A stretch of 64,000 nucleotides of DNA from Bacillota bacterium (GCA_020161295.1 JAIUOA010000008.1:59957-123956), one strand, 5' to 3'; positions 46,181 through 55,652 are shown, numbered from the stretch's first letter. Translations and numbers: made by a program. Notes: generated by a model from the sequence alone, not told the origin.

Positions 46181-48418
46181 TTACAGATATTTAGATTCGA
46201 ACTCTCCAGCGGTAATCGGTCGACTATATAGATAACCCTGGATTGCATCGCACCCCAACTCTTTTAGGATTACCAGCTGATCTTCCGTTTCAACGCCCTC
46301 TGCGATGGTCGCTAGCCCCATCCCCTGCGCCATTAAGATAATCGCTTTAATAATCAATCGTTCCTCTTGATTTTCCACGATATGGTCGATTAGTTCTTTC
46401 GCTATTTTAAGCTCATCGAGATCAAATCGCTTAATATAACTCAATGAAGAATAGCCTGTACCAAAATCATCTACCGATATACCTACGCCCAGTCCTGAAA
46501 GCGCTGTGAATATTTCCTCCATAATCGTGCCCGAGTTCATGGCGCTATTTTCAGTAATCTCAAAATCGATCCATTCTGGCTTGACATTATGGAATGCCAT
46601 CCGCTCCTGAATATAAGGGAAAAAGTCTACACTATCGAACTGCAAGGGTGATAGATTGATACTCATCCTTAACGCCTGATTAATGCTCCGCTCTGAATCG
46701 TCACTGTTCCAAATAGCGATCTGCTCAAATGCCTTATCGATCACCCATTTACCGATCCGGATAATCATCCCCGTCTCTTCCGAAATGGGGATAAACTCTG
46801 CAGGTGAAACCATACCGATTTCAGGTTGATGCCACCTTATAAGCGCTTCTACCCCTATAAGTGACTGATCTGCAATTTTGAACTGAGGCTGATAATGTAG
46901 AGAAAAGTCGCGGTCGAAATCAGCTTGCTTAAGATAAAGCTCAACTTGATTTCGGCGTTCTACCGCCGCACCATGATGGTGGTTATACAAAACAAATCGG
47001 TCGTCTCCATTAATCTTTTTCGCTTGATACATGGCGAGATCCGCATGCTTAATCAACGATTCGCGATCCATGGCATCATAAGGATATCTGGAAATACCGA
47101 TGCTGACACTGACGTCAAACGCATAATCACCTATGACGACTTTATCACTCAAAAGCTCGAAAATCTCTTTACAGATACTGGCACAAGACGCTTTACCATC
47201 CTCTACCGCTTGTAGATGGATGATGCCAAACTCATCGCCTCCAAGGCGTGCGATGGTCAAATTCTCTTTTCGCCAATTATAGAGGCGCGTGGAGATCACT
47301 TTCAAGACTTCATCACCCATTTCATGTCCGTGAATATCATTGATGACTTTAAAGTGATCGAGATCTAAATAATAAAATGAAAAATACGTATCCCTTTTCA
47401 GCAGTAGTGCATCCAGTTTTCCGATTAGATAACGACGGTTATAAAGATCACTAAGCATATCGGTCATGGCTATTTTTTCGAGCTTTCGGTAGGATTCTTG
47501 AAGGGCTTTGGTACGTGCGTTTACGATTTCTTCAAGCTTTTCATTGATCAGTCGCTCCGTCATCAATTGGATTTCTGTTTTTATAGCCGTCTGCGAATGA
47601 TTGCTAACGTAATAATAAGCCCCCATAAAAAACACTATCAACAACAAGGCATGCCACTTCATGATTCCAGAAAGTGAAAGAATCAGCGGAAACTCTAACA
47701 AATAGAGCAAACGACGATTGCCACCGACATTTTCAGGATTTTCGACTAGGTCTGGATTTACCCTAAGTGTCGGGTGAACCCATTCAAAATAAGCGGAAAA
47801 TCCAAAGATAACGATAGACAGTACATAGGCAGAATCGATAAAAGAATTGGGGACATAGGTGTTCGTAAGCGCTTTGTATACATAGGCTAAATCAGCAAGT
47901 ACATATAACGTATAGCCAGTGATGGTGACAATCATGGTCGCACTTAAAGATGAAACACGGGCCGACATAAGCAGTACCACCAATATCTCTATCGCTATCA
48001 AATCCAAAATTAAATAGGATAGATTCGCTACATAGTCGTGAACATCCAAGTTTGAATGAACCAGAAATTCATAAACACTAAAAGACAGCATGATGGACAA
48101 AATAACGAAGGTAATCAACCCATCCAGCACCAATTGAAAGCGATGCCATTTCTTCAAATTCCGTTTAAAATAGAAGATCCCTGATAGCACCAAAAATAGG
48201 TTGGGTAATATATAAAGATAAAGCAAAAAATTAGAGGATTCAGGGTCAAGTCCGTAGAAATTATAGAGTATCATCCACACCAAATCGGCAATCCCCCAAA
48301 ACAGGGCCATAATCGCCAGTAAAATCCAACTGGGATTAAAAAAAGCGGCTCTTTTAAGCGTAACGAGGATGAGCACTCCAGCACACAGCGTTGCTAAAGG
48401 TGATAGATAGTTGCTCAA
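46181..48418 (-). CDS. Membrane GGDEF-EAL protein
   Basis: 745 aa from a TTG start overlapping the preceding ORF's stop (TAGTTG). The first 270 residues hold seven to nine hydrophobic segments, a sensor of unclassified type. A GGDEF domain (YLDLDHFKVINDIHGHEMGD and intact RLGGDEF, no RxxD) precedes a full EAL domain: GVEALIRWHQP, SINLSPLQF, FEITENS, DDFGTGYSSL, LKIAKEL, EGVETEDQ, QGYLYSRP. Both activities look possible. The coupled 31-aa membrane peptide suggests a joint complex. Confidence 0.88.
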   Translation of the reverse strand: MSNYLSPLATLCAGVLILVTLKRAAFFNPSWILLAIMALFWGIADLVWMILYNFYGLDPESSNFLLYLYILPNLFLVLSGIFYFKRNLKKWHRFQLVLDGLITFVILSIMLSFSVYEFLVHSNLDVHDYVANLSYLILDLIAIEILVVLLMSARVSSLSATMIVTITGYTLYVLADLAYVYKALTNTYVPNSFIDSAYVLSIVIFGFSAYFEWVHPTLRVNPDLVENPENVGGNRRLLYLLEFPLILSLSGIMKWHALLLIVFFMGAYYYVSNHSQTAIKTEIQLMTERLINEKLEEIVNARTKALQESYRKLEKIAMTDMLSDLYNRRYLIGKLDALLLKRDTYFSFYYLDLDHFKVINDIHGHEMGDEVLKVISTRLYNWRKENLTIARLGGDEFGIIHLQAVEDGKASCASICKEIFELLSDKVVIGDYAFDVSVSIGISRYPYDAMDRESLIKHADLAMYQAKKINGDDRFVLYNHHHGAAVERRNQVELYLKQADFDRDFSLHYQPQFKIADQSLIGVEALIRWHQPEIGMVSPAEFIPISEETGMIIRIGKWVIDKAFEQIAIWNSDDSERSINQALRMSINLSPLQFDSVDFFPYIQERMAFHNVKPEWIDFEITENSAMNSGTIMEEIFTALSGLGVGISVDDFGTGYSSLSYIKRFDLDELKIAKELIDHIVENQEERLIIKAIILMAQGMGLATIAEGVETEDQLVILKELGCDAIQGYLYSRPITAGEFESKYL

Positions 48419-48514
48419 CTACTGGTCGCCGAAGATGTTTGAGGCAAGATATGCGAGCGTCGTCACACTTAAAATGAGCATCAATAGATGAATGGCGTGC
48501 TGTTTTTTCCACAT
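48419..48514 (-). CDS. 31-aa membrane peptide coupled to the GGDEF-EAL gene
   Basis: Starts MWKKQHAIHLLMLILSVTT and ends NIFGDQ; one hydrophobic helix at residues 8-25 with a basic N-terminus (WKK). AGGAGG precedes the ATG by a few bases. Its stop codon touches the TTG start of the GGDEF-EAL gene, so translation of that gene likely depends on this short frame. It could be a single-span partner or a translated leader; no family recognised. Confidence 0.65.
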   Translation of the reverse strand: MWKKQHAIHLLMLILSVTTLAYLASNIFGDQ

Positions 48515-48656
48515 ATAATCGCCTCCTTTCTAAACCAGTTACTCTTTCTTAGGTATATACCACCCATGAATAGAACAACACATTTTGCTTACAATTTTGT
48601 AACATATTTTTTGATCCTACTGACCCTTAATTTGTAATCACATCATGGGAGTCCTT

Positions 48657-49199
48657 ATGAAAAATATAAAAAAAAGAACATCAACAGAAGATGTTCTCTT
48701 TCAGAATCTTAATCGTTTTTTTAGCACCCTCGATGGCATCATCGATCATGAAGTGGTACTGACCATGCAAAACTACATTCAGCATGGTAAGATTACCTGC
48801 TTATCGCATAGCCTTTATGTGGCTTACTCGAGTTTTCGCGCATGTGAGATTTTGAGGTTAGATGCCAAATCTGCAGCGCGTGGTGCCATGTTACACGACT
48901 TCTTTCTATACGACTGGCATGTACCAGGCAATTCAGAAGGACTTCATGGGTTTTCCCACCCTCGTGTAGCCCATCAAAATGCAAAGAAGTACTTTGAGCT
49001 CAACGCCATCGAAGAGGAAATCATCCTTAAGCACATGTTTCCACTTACCTTATCGCCGCCTAGAAAGCGCGAGGCGATCGTGGTCACCTTAGTGGATAAA
49101 TGGTGCACTGTAAGGGAGACCCTGCATCTAGAGAATCGTAAAATCTGCGATCTCACGCTAAAAATGGCGCTTATTAAATCTGATGAAGCAAATGATTAA
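48657..49199 (+). CDS. HD-domain phosphohydrolase-like protein
   Basis: 180 aa; ATG at 48657 has GGGAG upstream and an earlier in-frame ATG (48645) overlaps it. The residues HSLYVAYSSFRA, the HD pair in AMLHDFFLYDW, SHPRVAHQN, KHMFPLT and LVDKWCT match the HD fold metal set (H, HD, H, D). Role unknown; HD proteins often hydrolyse nucleotides. The end overlaps the convergent lipoprotein gene by 4 bp. Confidence 0.72.
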   Translation: MKNIKKRTSTEDVLFQNLNRFFSTLDGIIDHEVVLTMQNYIQHGKITCLSHSLYVAYSSFRACEILRLDAKSAARGAMLHDFFLYDWHVPGNSEGLHGFSHPRVAHQNAKKYFELNAIEEEIILKHMFPLTLSPPRKREAIVVTLVDKWCTVRETLHLENRKICDLTLKMALIKSDEAND

Positions 49200-49879
49200 T
49201 CAGCGATGTTATAAGGCTTTAAGAATTTGTACTCGTAAAACGGCTTATCATTTTTATCCATCATCTCCACTTCAGTGTAAATCCATCCTTCAACGGCGTT
49301 AGGGTCTACACCTGCCGCGATAAACGGTTCAGGGTTTAAGACGAGTACGAGGTCCTTATCGTTTGTTTTAAGATCCTTCGCCCATTCTAACATGTTACCA
49401 CCATCAAGGCTGATGCCATAATGATCGAGTTTGCTATGGTAGCCGATGCGATCTCTGTAATTTTTAACGATTCCTTCAACCACTGCTGTCATGGAAGTGG
49501 TTTTTTCGTTTGCAGGATTCTCACTGCCGAGTTCAGAGGTGATGCTTAAGATATTGTTCGATGAATCAAGTGAAATCACTTCTGAATCCAAATTTTCTGG
49601 TGCTAATCCTGCATTGATAAATGGTGTAGCATCGAAGGTCATTACGATATCCGCAGTAGCTGAAAAATCGGAATTGATGGTTACTTTTTCGGTGTTTGGT
49701 GTTAGTAACGACCAGTTAAGTGTATCCGCCTCCTGCTGAACCGATTCTCCTAGATTTGTTTCAAGCGACTCAAAAGATTTCACTGCGAACTTGCCCACAG
49801 TATCCGTAGATGTACATCCTGCAAGACTTAATGCGGCCACTGCGATGGCAGTAATGGCGATTAACTTTCCATATTTCAT
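49196..49879 (-). CDS. Lipoprotein of unknown function
   Basis: 227 aa. Signal sequence with lipobox SLAGC (Cys at 22). The mature part has two similar FINAGL/FIAAGV-type strands (TFDATPFINAGLAPENLD and LNPEPFIAAGVDPNAVEGW) that look like an internal repeat. I do not recognise the family. Likely anchored outside the membrane. Confidence 0.7.
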   Translation of the reverse strand: MKYGKLIAITAIAVAALSLAGCTSTDTVGKFAVKSFESLETNLGESVQQEADTLNWSLLTPNTEKVTINSDFSATADIVMTFDATPFINAGLAPENLDSEVISLDSSNNILSITSELGSENPANEKTTSMTAVVEGIVKNYRDRIGYHSKLDHYGISLDGGNMLEWAKDLKTNDKDLVLVLNPEPFIAAGVDPNAVEGWIYTEVEMMDKNDKPFYEYKFLKPYNIAD

Positions 49880-49975
49880 ATGTGTGCCTCCTAATTGATT
49901 TTTCTAGGATAGCATATCATCTAATTATGGAGTTTTTATGGAGAACCGCATCACTAAACATTATTTAAAAACTTT

Positions 49976-51502
49976 TTAATCCTCAAAAATGGTCAAATTC
50001 TCTATCCCAAATTCATCGAATTCGATGGAGATCCACAATATGCCTTGATCCTCTATCACATCAGGCGCTGGAATATTGAACCCCAGTGAAGCATCTGATA
50101 ACGAAAATTGCCTTTGATCGTAATATTGAAAGAGCGCATCCTCTGTGATGTTAAATACGCCCATGTAGGTTTCTTTATAGCGTTCTCGAATGATGGTTTC
50201 ATAGTCATAACCAGGAACAAATAAATCAGAAAGACCTACTTTTTCACCATCGACATTGAAAACCAGTTCTTCTGTGTAATAATCATTAACCCCGGAAATC
50301 ATAGCCCACCAGCTCTTAGAAAATGTTATAAAGTCGCCAGTTTCTCGCTTAGAAACATGTGCGTCTATAAAGTTATCTCTTCCCTCAGCGCGATAATTTT
50401 TAAGAGTGCTTCTCAACGCCTCCACATAGGCTTCAAACTCGGAACCTAAAGCATCCGTACTATTATTGTTGATGTTCAGTGAATAACGCCCATTCTCAAA
50501 GATGCCTTCCTCCCACTTACTTCCGCCATATACACCATTCCCCCACGAAACGAATTCCTTACTTAGCTTCGATTCTTCGAACAGATCAGCCTTATCAGCA
50601 TAAAATCGCTGATCAATTGCCAAATTCTTACCGAAATAACCTAATGGAATCGCAAATGAAACAGAATTGTTCGAGGTCAAGAATCGTGGATCATCAGGAG
50701 AAAACATGACCATCAGCATAAATCGGTCAAGCATGAAGGGCTGGTTTTCACAAATCCCATCAAATGGCGCAACCAGTTGATATGGATTATAAAAGAACAT
50801 ATAATCATCTTCGGAATTAAACTCCTCCATGGCGTTTTGATTGCCAATTTCAGAAAGCACGTAATCATTTATGGCACTAATGTAATCGTAGCCATCTACA
50901 AATAGGTCCTTTAAAGCAACTTCATCACCTGTGTTCAGATCGATGTTCAATGAGTCCCGGATGTTCAGGTAGAGGGCGTTTTCGCCACCATACATAGACC
51001 CATCTGCCCCATAATTACCTGATCCAAATATCTGAATGCTCAAGATATGATTATAATTAAAAGCGGTATAACCAAACACACTTGAATTCAACAGTTTTGA
51101 GTCTTTATAAATTTTCATTCGAACGCCTCTAAAAGGCGCAATTGTCTCCGGCTGTAATAATTTTTCAAGTTCAGTTACAGCTTTTACAATTTTTTCGTTT
51201 ATTTTTGCCTCGACGTTTTTATCCTTAAGTCCGGAGATTTTCACGTAGTTAACGGTATGCTTTGCGTTATCCTCTCTCAACTCTTCCACTAAAAGGTTGT
51301 TCCGAACGAGCCACTTGATCTTATGCGGTTTCATCACCGGAACGCCGCTAGTGCTGTACTGCTTTTGTACTGAAGTGGCTGGTTCTGTGAGGGCTTCCGT
51401 GGTGTCCTGCGCAGGAGGATTGGAACAACTGGTGATTATCATGGCGATCACTGCAATTGTCAGACAAAAACGCACTCGCCTTATGCTATTCGACTTTAAC
51501 AT
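49976..51502 (-). CDS. Lipoprotein with two DUF3298-like repeats
   Basis: 508 aa from an ATG at 51502. Lipobox IITSC with Cys at about 26. Two repeats, each with the pattern L-x-DLF-x-x-G-YDY (ALKDLFVDGYDYISAI and GLSDLFVPGYDYETII), match the RsiV/DUF3298 fold, implying a duplicated extracellular domain. It overlaps the PstS-like gene by 17 bp. Ligand unknown; RsiV relatives bind lysozyme in Bacillus, which is only a family hint. Confidence 0.68.
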   Translation of the reverse strand: MLKSNSIRRVRFCLTIAVIAMIITSCSNPPAQDTTEALTEPATSVQKQYSTSGVPVMKPHKIKWLVRNNLLVEELREDNAKHTVNYVKISGLKDKNVEAKINEKIVKAVTELEKLLQPETIAPFRGVRMKIYKDSKLLNSSVFGYTAFNYNHILSIQIFGSGNYGADGSMYGGENALYLNIRDSLNIDLNTGDEVALKDLFVDGYDYISAINDYVLSEIGNQNAMEEFNSEDDYMFFYNPYQLVAPFDGICENQPFMLDRFMLMVMFSPDDPRFLTSNNSVSFAIPLGYFGKNLAIDQRFYADKADLFEESKLSKEFVSWGNGVYGGSKWEEGIFENGRYSLNINNNSTDALGSEFEAYVEALRSTLKNYRAEGRDNFIDAHVSKRETGDFITFSKSWWAMISGVNDYYTEELVFNVDGEKVGLSDLFVPGYDYETIIRERYKETYMGVFNITEDALFQYYDQRQFSLSDASLGFNIPAPDVIEDQGILWISIEFDEFGIENLTIFED

Positions 51503-52364
51503 ACCCACTCGCCTCCATGAGATTTTGGCCCTCCTCAGAAAGTATCCACTGAACAACCTGGCGCTCTGGACTATCCTTAGGAGAATCCGAACGAACCACC
51601 GCATAATACGCTGTGGTCAGCGGATAGGTCTTCTGGCTGATGGTGTCCGGTTCCGGATAGATGCCATCCACTTTCAGGAGCTTCACTTTTTCGTTCCCCC
51701 ACATGTCCGTCACGAAATAATAGTAAGAGTACCCCAGTGCTGGCGCTTCATTTTCGAAGTTCGCCACTGCGTCGATGAGCATGCCCATCTCGGCCACCAC
51801 CTGCTCGATAGGCGCTTCCATAGGCGTAAGCCCCTTCATGACCAAATCTAGAAACCCCGTCTGGCTCCCTGAATTCACCGGGCGCTGATAGGCGATGATG
51901 TCCATGTCGTCGCCACCCACCTCGGACCAATTGGCAATCTCGCCCGTATAAATCTTCTGGATTTGTTCCAATGTAAGGCTGTCCACGGGATTGTCCACGT
52001 GAGTCAGAAACACAAACGCTTCACTGACGATGGGGATCACCTCTAACGTCACATCTCTGGCTGCCGCAATATCCTGTTCTTCCTTCGAAGGACTGGTGAC
52101 GAAAATCAAATCCGCCTTTTTTTCGATGAGGTTTACGTATGCCTGATGGGTTTTATTATGTAGAATATACGGTCTGACCGCTTCGATTGATTGACCCGTG
52201 AGTTCCGCTGCCACCGCTTCTGAAAGTGGGATGGTCACCGTTGAGCCATCGACCTTCGGATAGGTATCCATGGTAAACTCAGGTTTCTTTTCAGTACAAC
52301 TGATTAATACAACGGATAATAATACTAATACAATTAAAATTGATAATACTTTCACATTTTTCAC
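51486..52364 (-). CDS. PstS-like periplasmic-binding lipoprotein
   Basis: 292 aa. Lipobox VVLISC (Cys at about 23). The body fits the phosphate-binding-protein-like fold: VTSPSKEEQDIAAARD, IQKIYTGEIANWSEVGG, RPVNSGSQTGFLDLVM (the last is the usual PstS-like anion loop). No PstCAB genes are near, so it acts alone or with a remote transporter. Co-transcribed with the DUF3298-like lipoprotein (17-bp overlap). Confidence 0.8.
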   Translation of the reverse strand: MKNVKVLSILIVLVLLSVVLISCTEKKPEFTMDTYPKVDGSTVTIPLSEAVAAELTGQSIEAVRPYILHNKTHQAYVNLIEKKADLIFVTSPSKEEQDIAAARDVTLEVIPIVSEAFVFLTHVDNPVDSLTLEQIQKIYTGEIANWSEVGGDDMDIIAYQRPVNSGSQTGFLDLVMKGLTPMEAPIEQVVAEMGMLIDAVANFENEAPALGYSYYYFVTDMWGNEKVKLLKVDGIYPEPDTISQKTYPLTTAYYAVVRSDSPKDSPERQVVQWILSEEGQNLMEASGYVKVE

Positions 52365-52478
52365 TGGAAATTACCCCTCCTTTTTAACGCCAGTATATCA
52401 TATAATAAAATCAGAAACTTTAAAATTAGATTTAAATTGTATGACAATTCTGACACTTGACTAGATTTGGAGGTTAAT

Positions 52479-53378
52479 ATGGAGCACATTCGTGGCAATA
52501 GCTATTATCTACCCTCTCAAGTGGTTATCGGCGGCTATAAAGTCGACGATACACTTATATTGTTCGATTCCGGAAATGACGATTCCAGTGCGCGTAAGGC
52601 CATTAGAGATTTTGAGTCAATCAACGTCATCGCCGTTTTCAACACGCATTCGCACGCTGATCATTGTGGTGGAAACCAGTACCTCCAAAGACAGTTCAGC
52701 GCAGCCGTATACGCCCCTATCATCGAAAACGCCTTTATAGAAGCACCTATACTAGAACCCACTTATCTATATGGCGCATACCCCATGAAAGCCCTACAAA
52801 ATAAATTTCTCATGGCGCGCCCTTCTAAGGTGGTGCACCTCATCGAAGATGAATCACCCATCACCATCACCGTAAATGGCGCTAACCATGTGATTAAGCC
52901 CATCTCACTAAGAGGCCACTCCCCTAATCAATATGGGTATATCACGCCGGATGGCATCGCTTATTTGGGAGATGCATTAATCGCTGAAGAAATGGTTGAT
53001 AAGCACCCCCTTATTTTCACGTATGATGTCACCGAACACTACCAGTCGCTAGAGAAACTTAAAACATTAGTCGCAAATGGCTATGTCATTGCACATGGCG
53101 GCTATTATGAGTCCATCGAAGGTCTTATTCATGCCAACATCGAAGCGCTCGACCTGACACAGAACCTTATCAAACAAAAAATCAGCCAAGGCCAGTGTAC
53201 CTTTGACGGGTTACACAAACACTTGGCTGAAACGTATGATCTCCATGAAAATTTAGGGCAAAACCTATTAAATCGCTCCGTACTTAAAGCGCATGTTCGC
53301 CATTTGGTTGATCTCGGCAAACTGGTGCTAGAGGTAGAAAACGGGATGATTCTTATTAAAGAAAATCCAGTCCTTTGA
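52479..53378 (+). CDS. Metallo-beta-lactamase-fold hydrolase
   Basis: 299 aa; ATG at 52479 follows TTTGGAGG, so the longer TTG start is not used. Metal ligands: NTHSHADHCGG (HxHxDH), the His in LRGHSPNQYGY, Asp in LGDALIA and His in IAHGGYY. Family spans glyoxalase II, lactonases and nucleases; nothing here fixes the substrate. Its last 23 bp overlap the end of the convergent PHP gene. Confidence 0.85.
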   Translation: MEHIRGNSYYLPSQVVIGGYKVDDTLILFDSGNDDSSARKAIRDFESINVIAVFNTHSHADHCGGNQYLQRQFSAAVYAPIIENAFIEAPILEPTYLYGAYPMKALQNKFLMARPSKVVHLIEDESPITITVNGANHVIKPISLRGHSPNQYGYITPDGIAYLGDALIAEEMVDKHPLIFTYDVTEHYQSLEKLKTLVANGYVIAHGGYYESIEGLIHANIEALDLTQNLIKQKISQGQCTFDGLHKHLAETYDLHENLGQNLLNRSVLKAHVRHLVDLGKLVLEVENGMILIKENPVL

Positions 53379-54177
53379 TCATAAGGTCCTCTGGTCGTTT
53401 GCTGGGTGTGGCTAGATGTCTGGTTATAATGAAACGGCCATGATAGTCCGAGCCACAGGTGATCTGCATGCGATGCTTTTTACAGTAATCGATGTAGTAG
53501 TTCGAATCCTCAGGATGTTTGAAATAAGGGCTATAGCACTCTATTCCTGAAATGCCAAGCACCCTCAGCTCATCGAGCCATGCTTCACTAAGCCTTTCTC
53601 CCTTAAAATACGCTGGCGGATGTGCTAGGACGAGTGGATAACCTAATGCTTTGAGTCTAGGCAGCACGTCGTAATGCGGTTTAAATGTAAGGGGTGTTCC
53701 AAAATCTTTGATAAGGTCAAAAAATTCTCCGAGGTCTTTAACTGCACCTCGTTCCACTAAATAATTGATGGACTTCCAGCCACCGCGTTTTCGATCATCT
53801 TCATAATCCCGATAATCCTCAAATGAGATTTGCGGTATTTGGGTACAGACGTATCGAATTAGCGCGTTATTGTGGTCCTCTCTGATTTGCATATTATCAG
53901 CGAGTATTGCGTGTAGCGCATGGTCGTCAAGGTCAACCCCATAGGTCAGGATGTGTAGTTCTTGGCTTTCATACATCACCGATATTTCACAACCTGGAAT
54001 GAATTTCAGGTTGTTTTCTTTTGCGAGCTTTGCCGTCTGTGCCACATGATCGATACTGTCATGATCCGTCACTGAAAAATGAGAAATGCCCCTTTCCAGA
54101 ATTTCTTTCACGAGTTCATCAGGATCTTGTGTACCATCTGAAGCAGTGGTGTGTATGTGTAGGTCGATGTATCCCAT
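53356..54177 (-). CDS. PHP-domain phosphoesterase
   Basis: 273 aa; ATG at 54177 has AAAGGA upstream, so the longer TTG-type start is not needed. Metal motifs DLHIHTTASDGT, SVTDHDSIDH, GCEISV, AHPPAY and GSDYHG give the four PHP histidine clusters. Related proteins include YciV/RNase AM and nucleoside-bisphosphate phosphatases. Substrate inferred only. Last gene of phosphoesterase-GNAT-PHP. Confidence 0.85.
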   Translation of the reverse strand: MGYIDLHIHTTASDGTQDPDELVKEILERGISHFSVTDHDSIDHVAQTAKLAKENNLKFIPGCEISVMYESQELHILTYGVDLDDHALHAILADNMQIREDHNNALIRYVCTQIPQISFEDYRDYEDDRKRGGWKSINYLVERGAVKDLGEFFDLIKDFGTPLTFKPHYDVLPRLKALGYPLVLAHPPAYFKGERLSEAWLDELRVLGISGIECYSPYFKHPEDSNYYIDYCKKHRMQITCGSDYHGRFIITRHLATPSKRPEDLMIKGLDFL

Positions 54178-54202
54178 GTTCAATCCTTTCTGATGAGTAA
54201 TT

Positions 54203-54739
54203 TTAATGCTTAATCTCAACTTCCCAAACAAAGTGATCCAATTCTGGTCCCCAAAAGTCCTTCAAGATGTACTTCGGCGTTCCTAGCAAATGGCTCCATA
54301 CCTTTTGAGCGGTTTTATAACCACTGTCCAGACAGTATTTCACTTCACCCTTTTCCTTGAGCAAAAGAATCATCGCGGCTAAAAGTGCTTTACCGATGCC
54401 TTTGCCTTGAAAATCCGGGTGAATAAAAACCGTTCCGATTTCCTGGAGACTGCTTAAATAGGCGTCGCCACAAGCGACAATCGTTTCGTTCGCCTTTCCA
54501 TGTTCAATCGTCCCTACCACACGACCATTAAGCTTTGCGATGAGAAAGGTACGATTGAGGCCTTTTGAGTTAAAATCGTCCTCTAAAAAAGACCACTTCA
54601 TTTGAATCTCTTCTTCAATTTCATGCGTCAGATGTCCCAATCCATTTTTAGTCCAGGTATCCACCAAAACGACCCTGATAAGGTCTTTGATGGTCTCACG
54701 ATCATTTGGATCAGGTCGTTCAATTACTAAAGCTGTCAT
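54203..54739 (-). CDS. GNAT-family acetyltransferase
   Basis: 178 aa; ATG at 54739 follows AGAGGAG. The acetyl-CoA loop is FQGKGIGKALLAAM and the preceding strand TVFIHPD. Small cytoplasmic enzyme of unknown substrate. It lies 25 bp before the PHP gene and 10 bp after the phosphoesterase, in one operon. Confidence 0.82.
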   Translation of the reverse strand: MTALVIERPDPNDRETIKDLIRVVLVDTWTKNGLGHLTHEIEEEIQMKWSFLEDDFNSKGLNRTFLIAKLNGRVVGTIEHGKANETIVACGDAYLSSLQEIGTVFIHPDFQGKGIGKALLAAMILLLKEKGEVKYCLDSGYKTAQKVWSHLLGTPKYILKDFWGPELDHFVWEVEIKH

Positions 54740-54749
54740 ATATGCTCCT

Positions 54750-55583
54750 CTACGGCGTCTCGCCATTTGTTTTTAAAGTGATTACCACCAGCTCAGGCCT
54801 GTTGAATACCCTTTGTGGAAACAGGCTGTTTCCTAAGCCGCGACTGATGATTAACTGGGTTTGATGCTTTTGATGAACGCCCTCTGTCAATTCTGGAAAG
54901 AAGCCCTGATGTGGCGCGATTACCCCACCTATCCAAGGTAACCTAATCTGACCGCCGTGTGCATGCCCTGATAAAACGAGATCTACTGGAAAGGCAGCGT
55001 AGGTTTCAAAATACTCAGGTCGATGAGATAACAGAACCGTAAAGTCATCGTTTCTCAGATTTAGAGAACTTAATGGTTTGGCCAGCTCAATGGTCGGTTG
55101 AAAGGTTGGGTCGTCGATTCCCGCTAGGGTAATCAGTTCACCACTCTTATCAATCAAAACAGTTTCATTACGAAGAATAATTACACCCTCATCTTTAAGC
55201 TTCGATAGATACAGCTCAAGAGATGGCACATCAGACTCATGATTTCCGAGGATATAATAAACCGGAACGGTATCCTTTAAGCCCTCTATCAACGTATAAA
55301 CTGGGTCAGGGTCAAAACGTCTGGCATCAACAGCATCCCCCGTTATGACGAGTATATCAGGTGCTATAATATTGATTTGTTTGATCAGTCTTTCTTGTTT
55401 TGAACCGAAGGATTTGTTATGAAGATCTGAGATCTGCAGAATTACATAATCCTGAAACGCCTCCGGCACCTCATCATCGACGATTTCATACTGTGAAACC
55501 ACTAACTGATTATTTTGCTGATATGAGAATATGAGTAACCCCATGATGAGGGTGATCACAACAATTAGTTTCTTAAATTTCAA
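54750..55583 (-). CDS. Membrane-anchored metallophosphoesterase (YkuE-like)
   Basis: 277 aa. One N-terminal membrane segment (residues 4-22). Metal motifs ISDLHNKSFG (about 52), VITGDAVD (about 80), ILGNHESD, LSHRPEYF and SGHAHGGQIRLPW. These match the YkuE/YaeI (LpxH-like) calcineurin-type family. The active site likely faces the outside or the membrane surface; substrate unknown. First gene of a three-gene operon. Confidence 0.85.
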   Translation of the reverse strand: MKFKKLIVVITLIMGLLIFSYQQNNQLVVSQYEIVDDEVPEAFQDYVILQISDLHNKSFGSKQERLIKQINIIAPDILVITGDAVDARRFDPDPVYTLIEGLKDTVPVYYILGNHESDVPSLELYLSKLKDEGVIILRNETVLIDKSGELITLAGIDDPTFQPTIELAKPLSSLNLRNDDFTVLLSHRPEYFETYAAFPVDLVLSGHAHGGQIRLPWIGGVIAPHQGFFPELTEGVHQKHQTQLIISRGLGNSLFPQRVFNRPELVVITLKTNGETP

Positions 55584-55619
55584 AAGTCCACCTCTTTATC
55601 TTCAATCTTAACAATCAAA

Positions 55620-55645
55620 GGCCGCAGAATCCTGCGGCCATGTTT
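55620..55645. terminator. Terminator between the che operon and the phosphoesterase operon
   Basis: GGCCGCAG-AATC-CTGCGGCC (55620-55639), an 8-bp perfect stem; on the minus strand TTTGATTGTT follows, on the plus strand ATGTTTTT. Confidence 0.8.
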
Positions 55646-55652
55646 TTCAATC

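Noticed and set aside
46925..47215. Plus-strand 96-codon ORF inside the GGDEF-EAL gene
   Set aside because: The minus-strand protein has intact GGDEF and EAL motifs across it; the plus-strand frame is antisense shadow.
51297..51851. A 184-codon plus-strand ORF opposite the two lipoprotein genes
   Set aside because: The minus-strand frames have clear lipoboxes and recognisable families. The plus-strand frame has no ribosome binding site and no recognisable motif, so it is a shadow.
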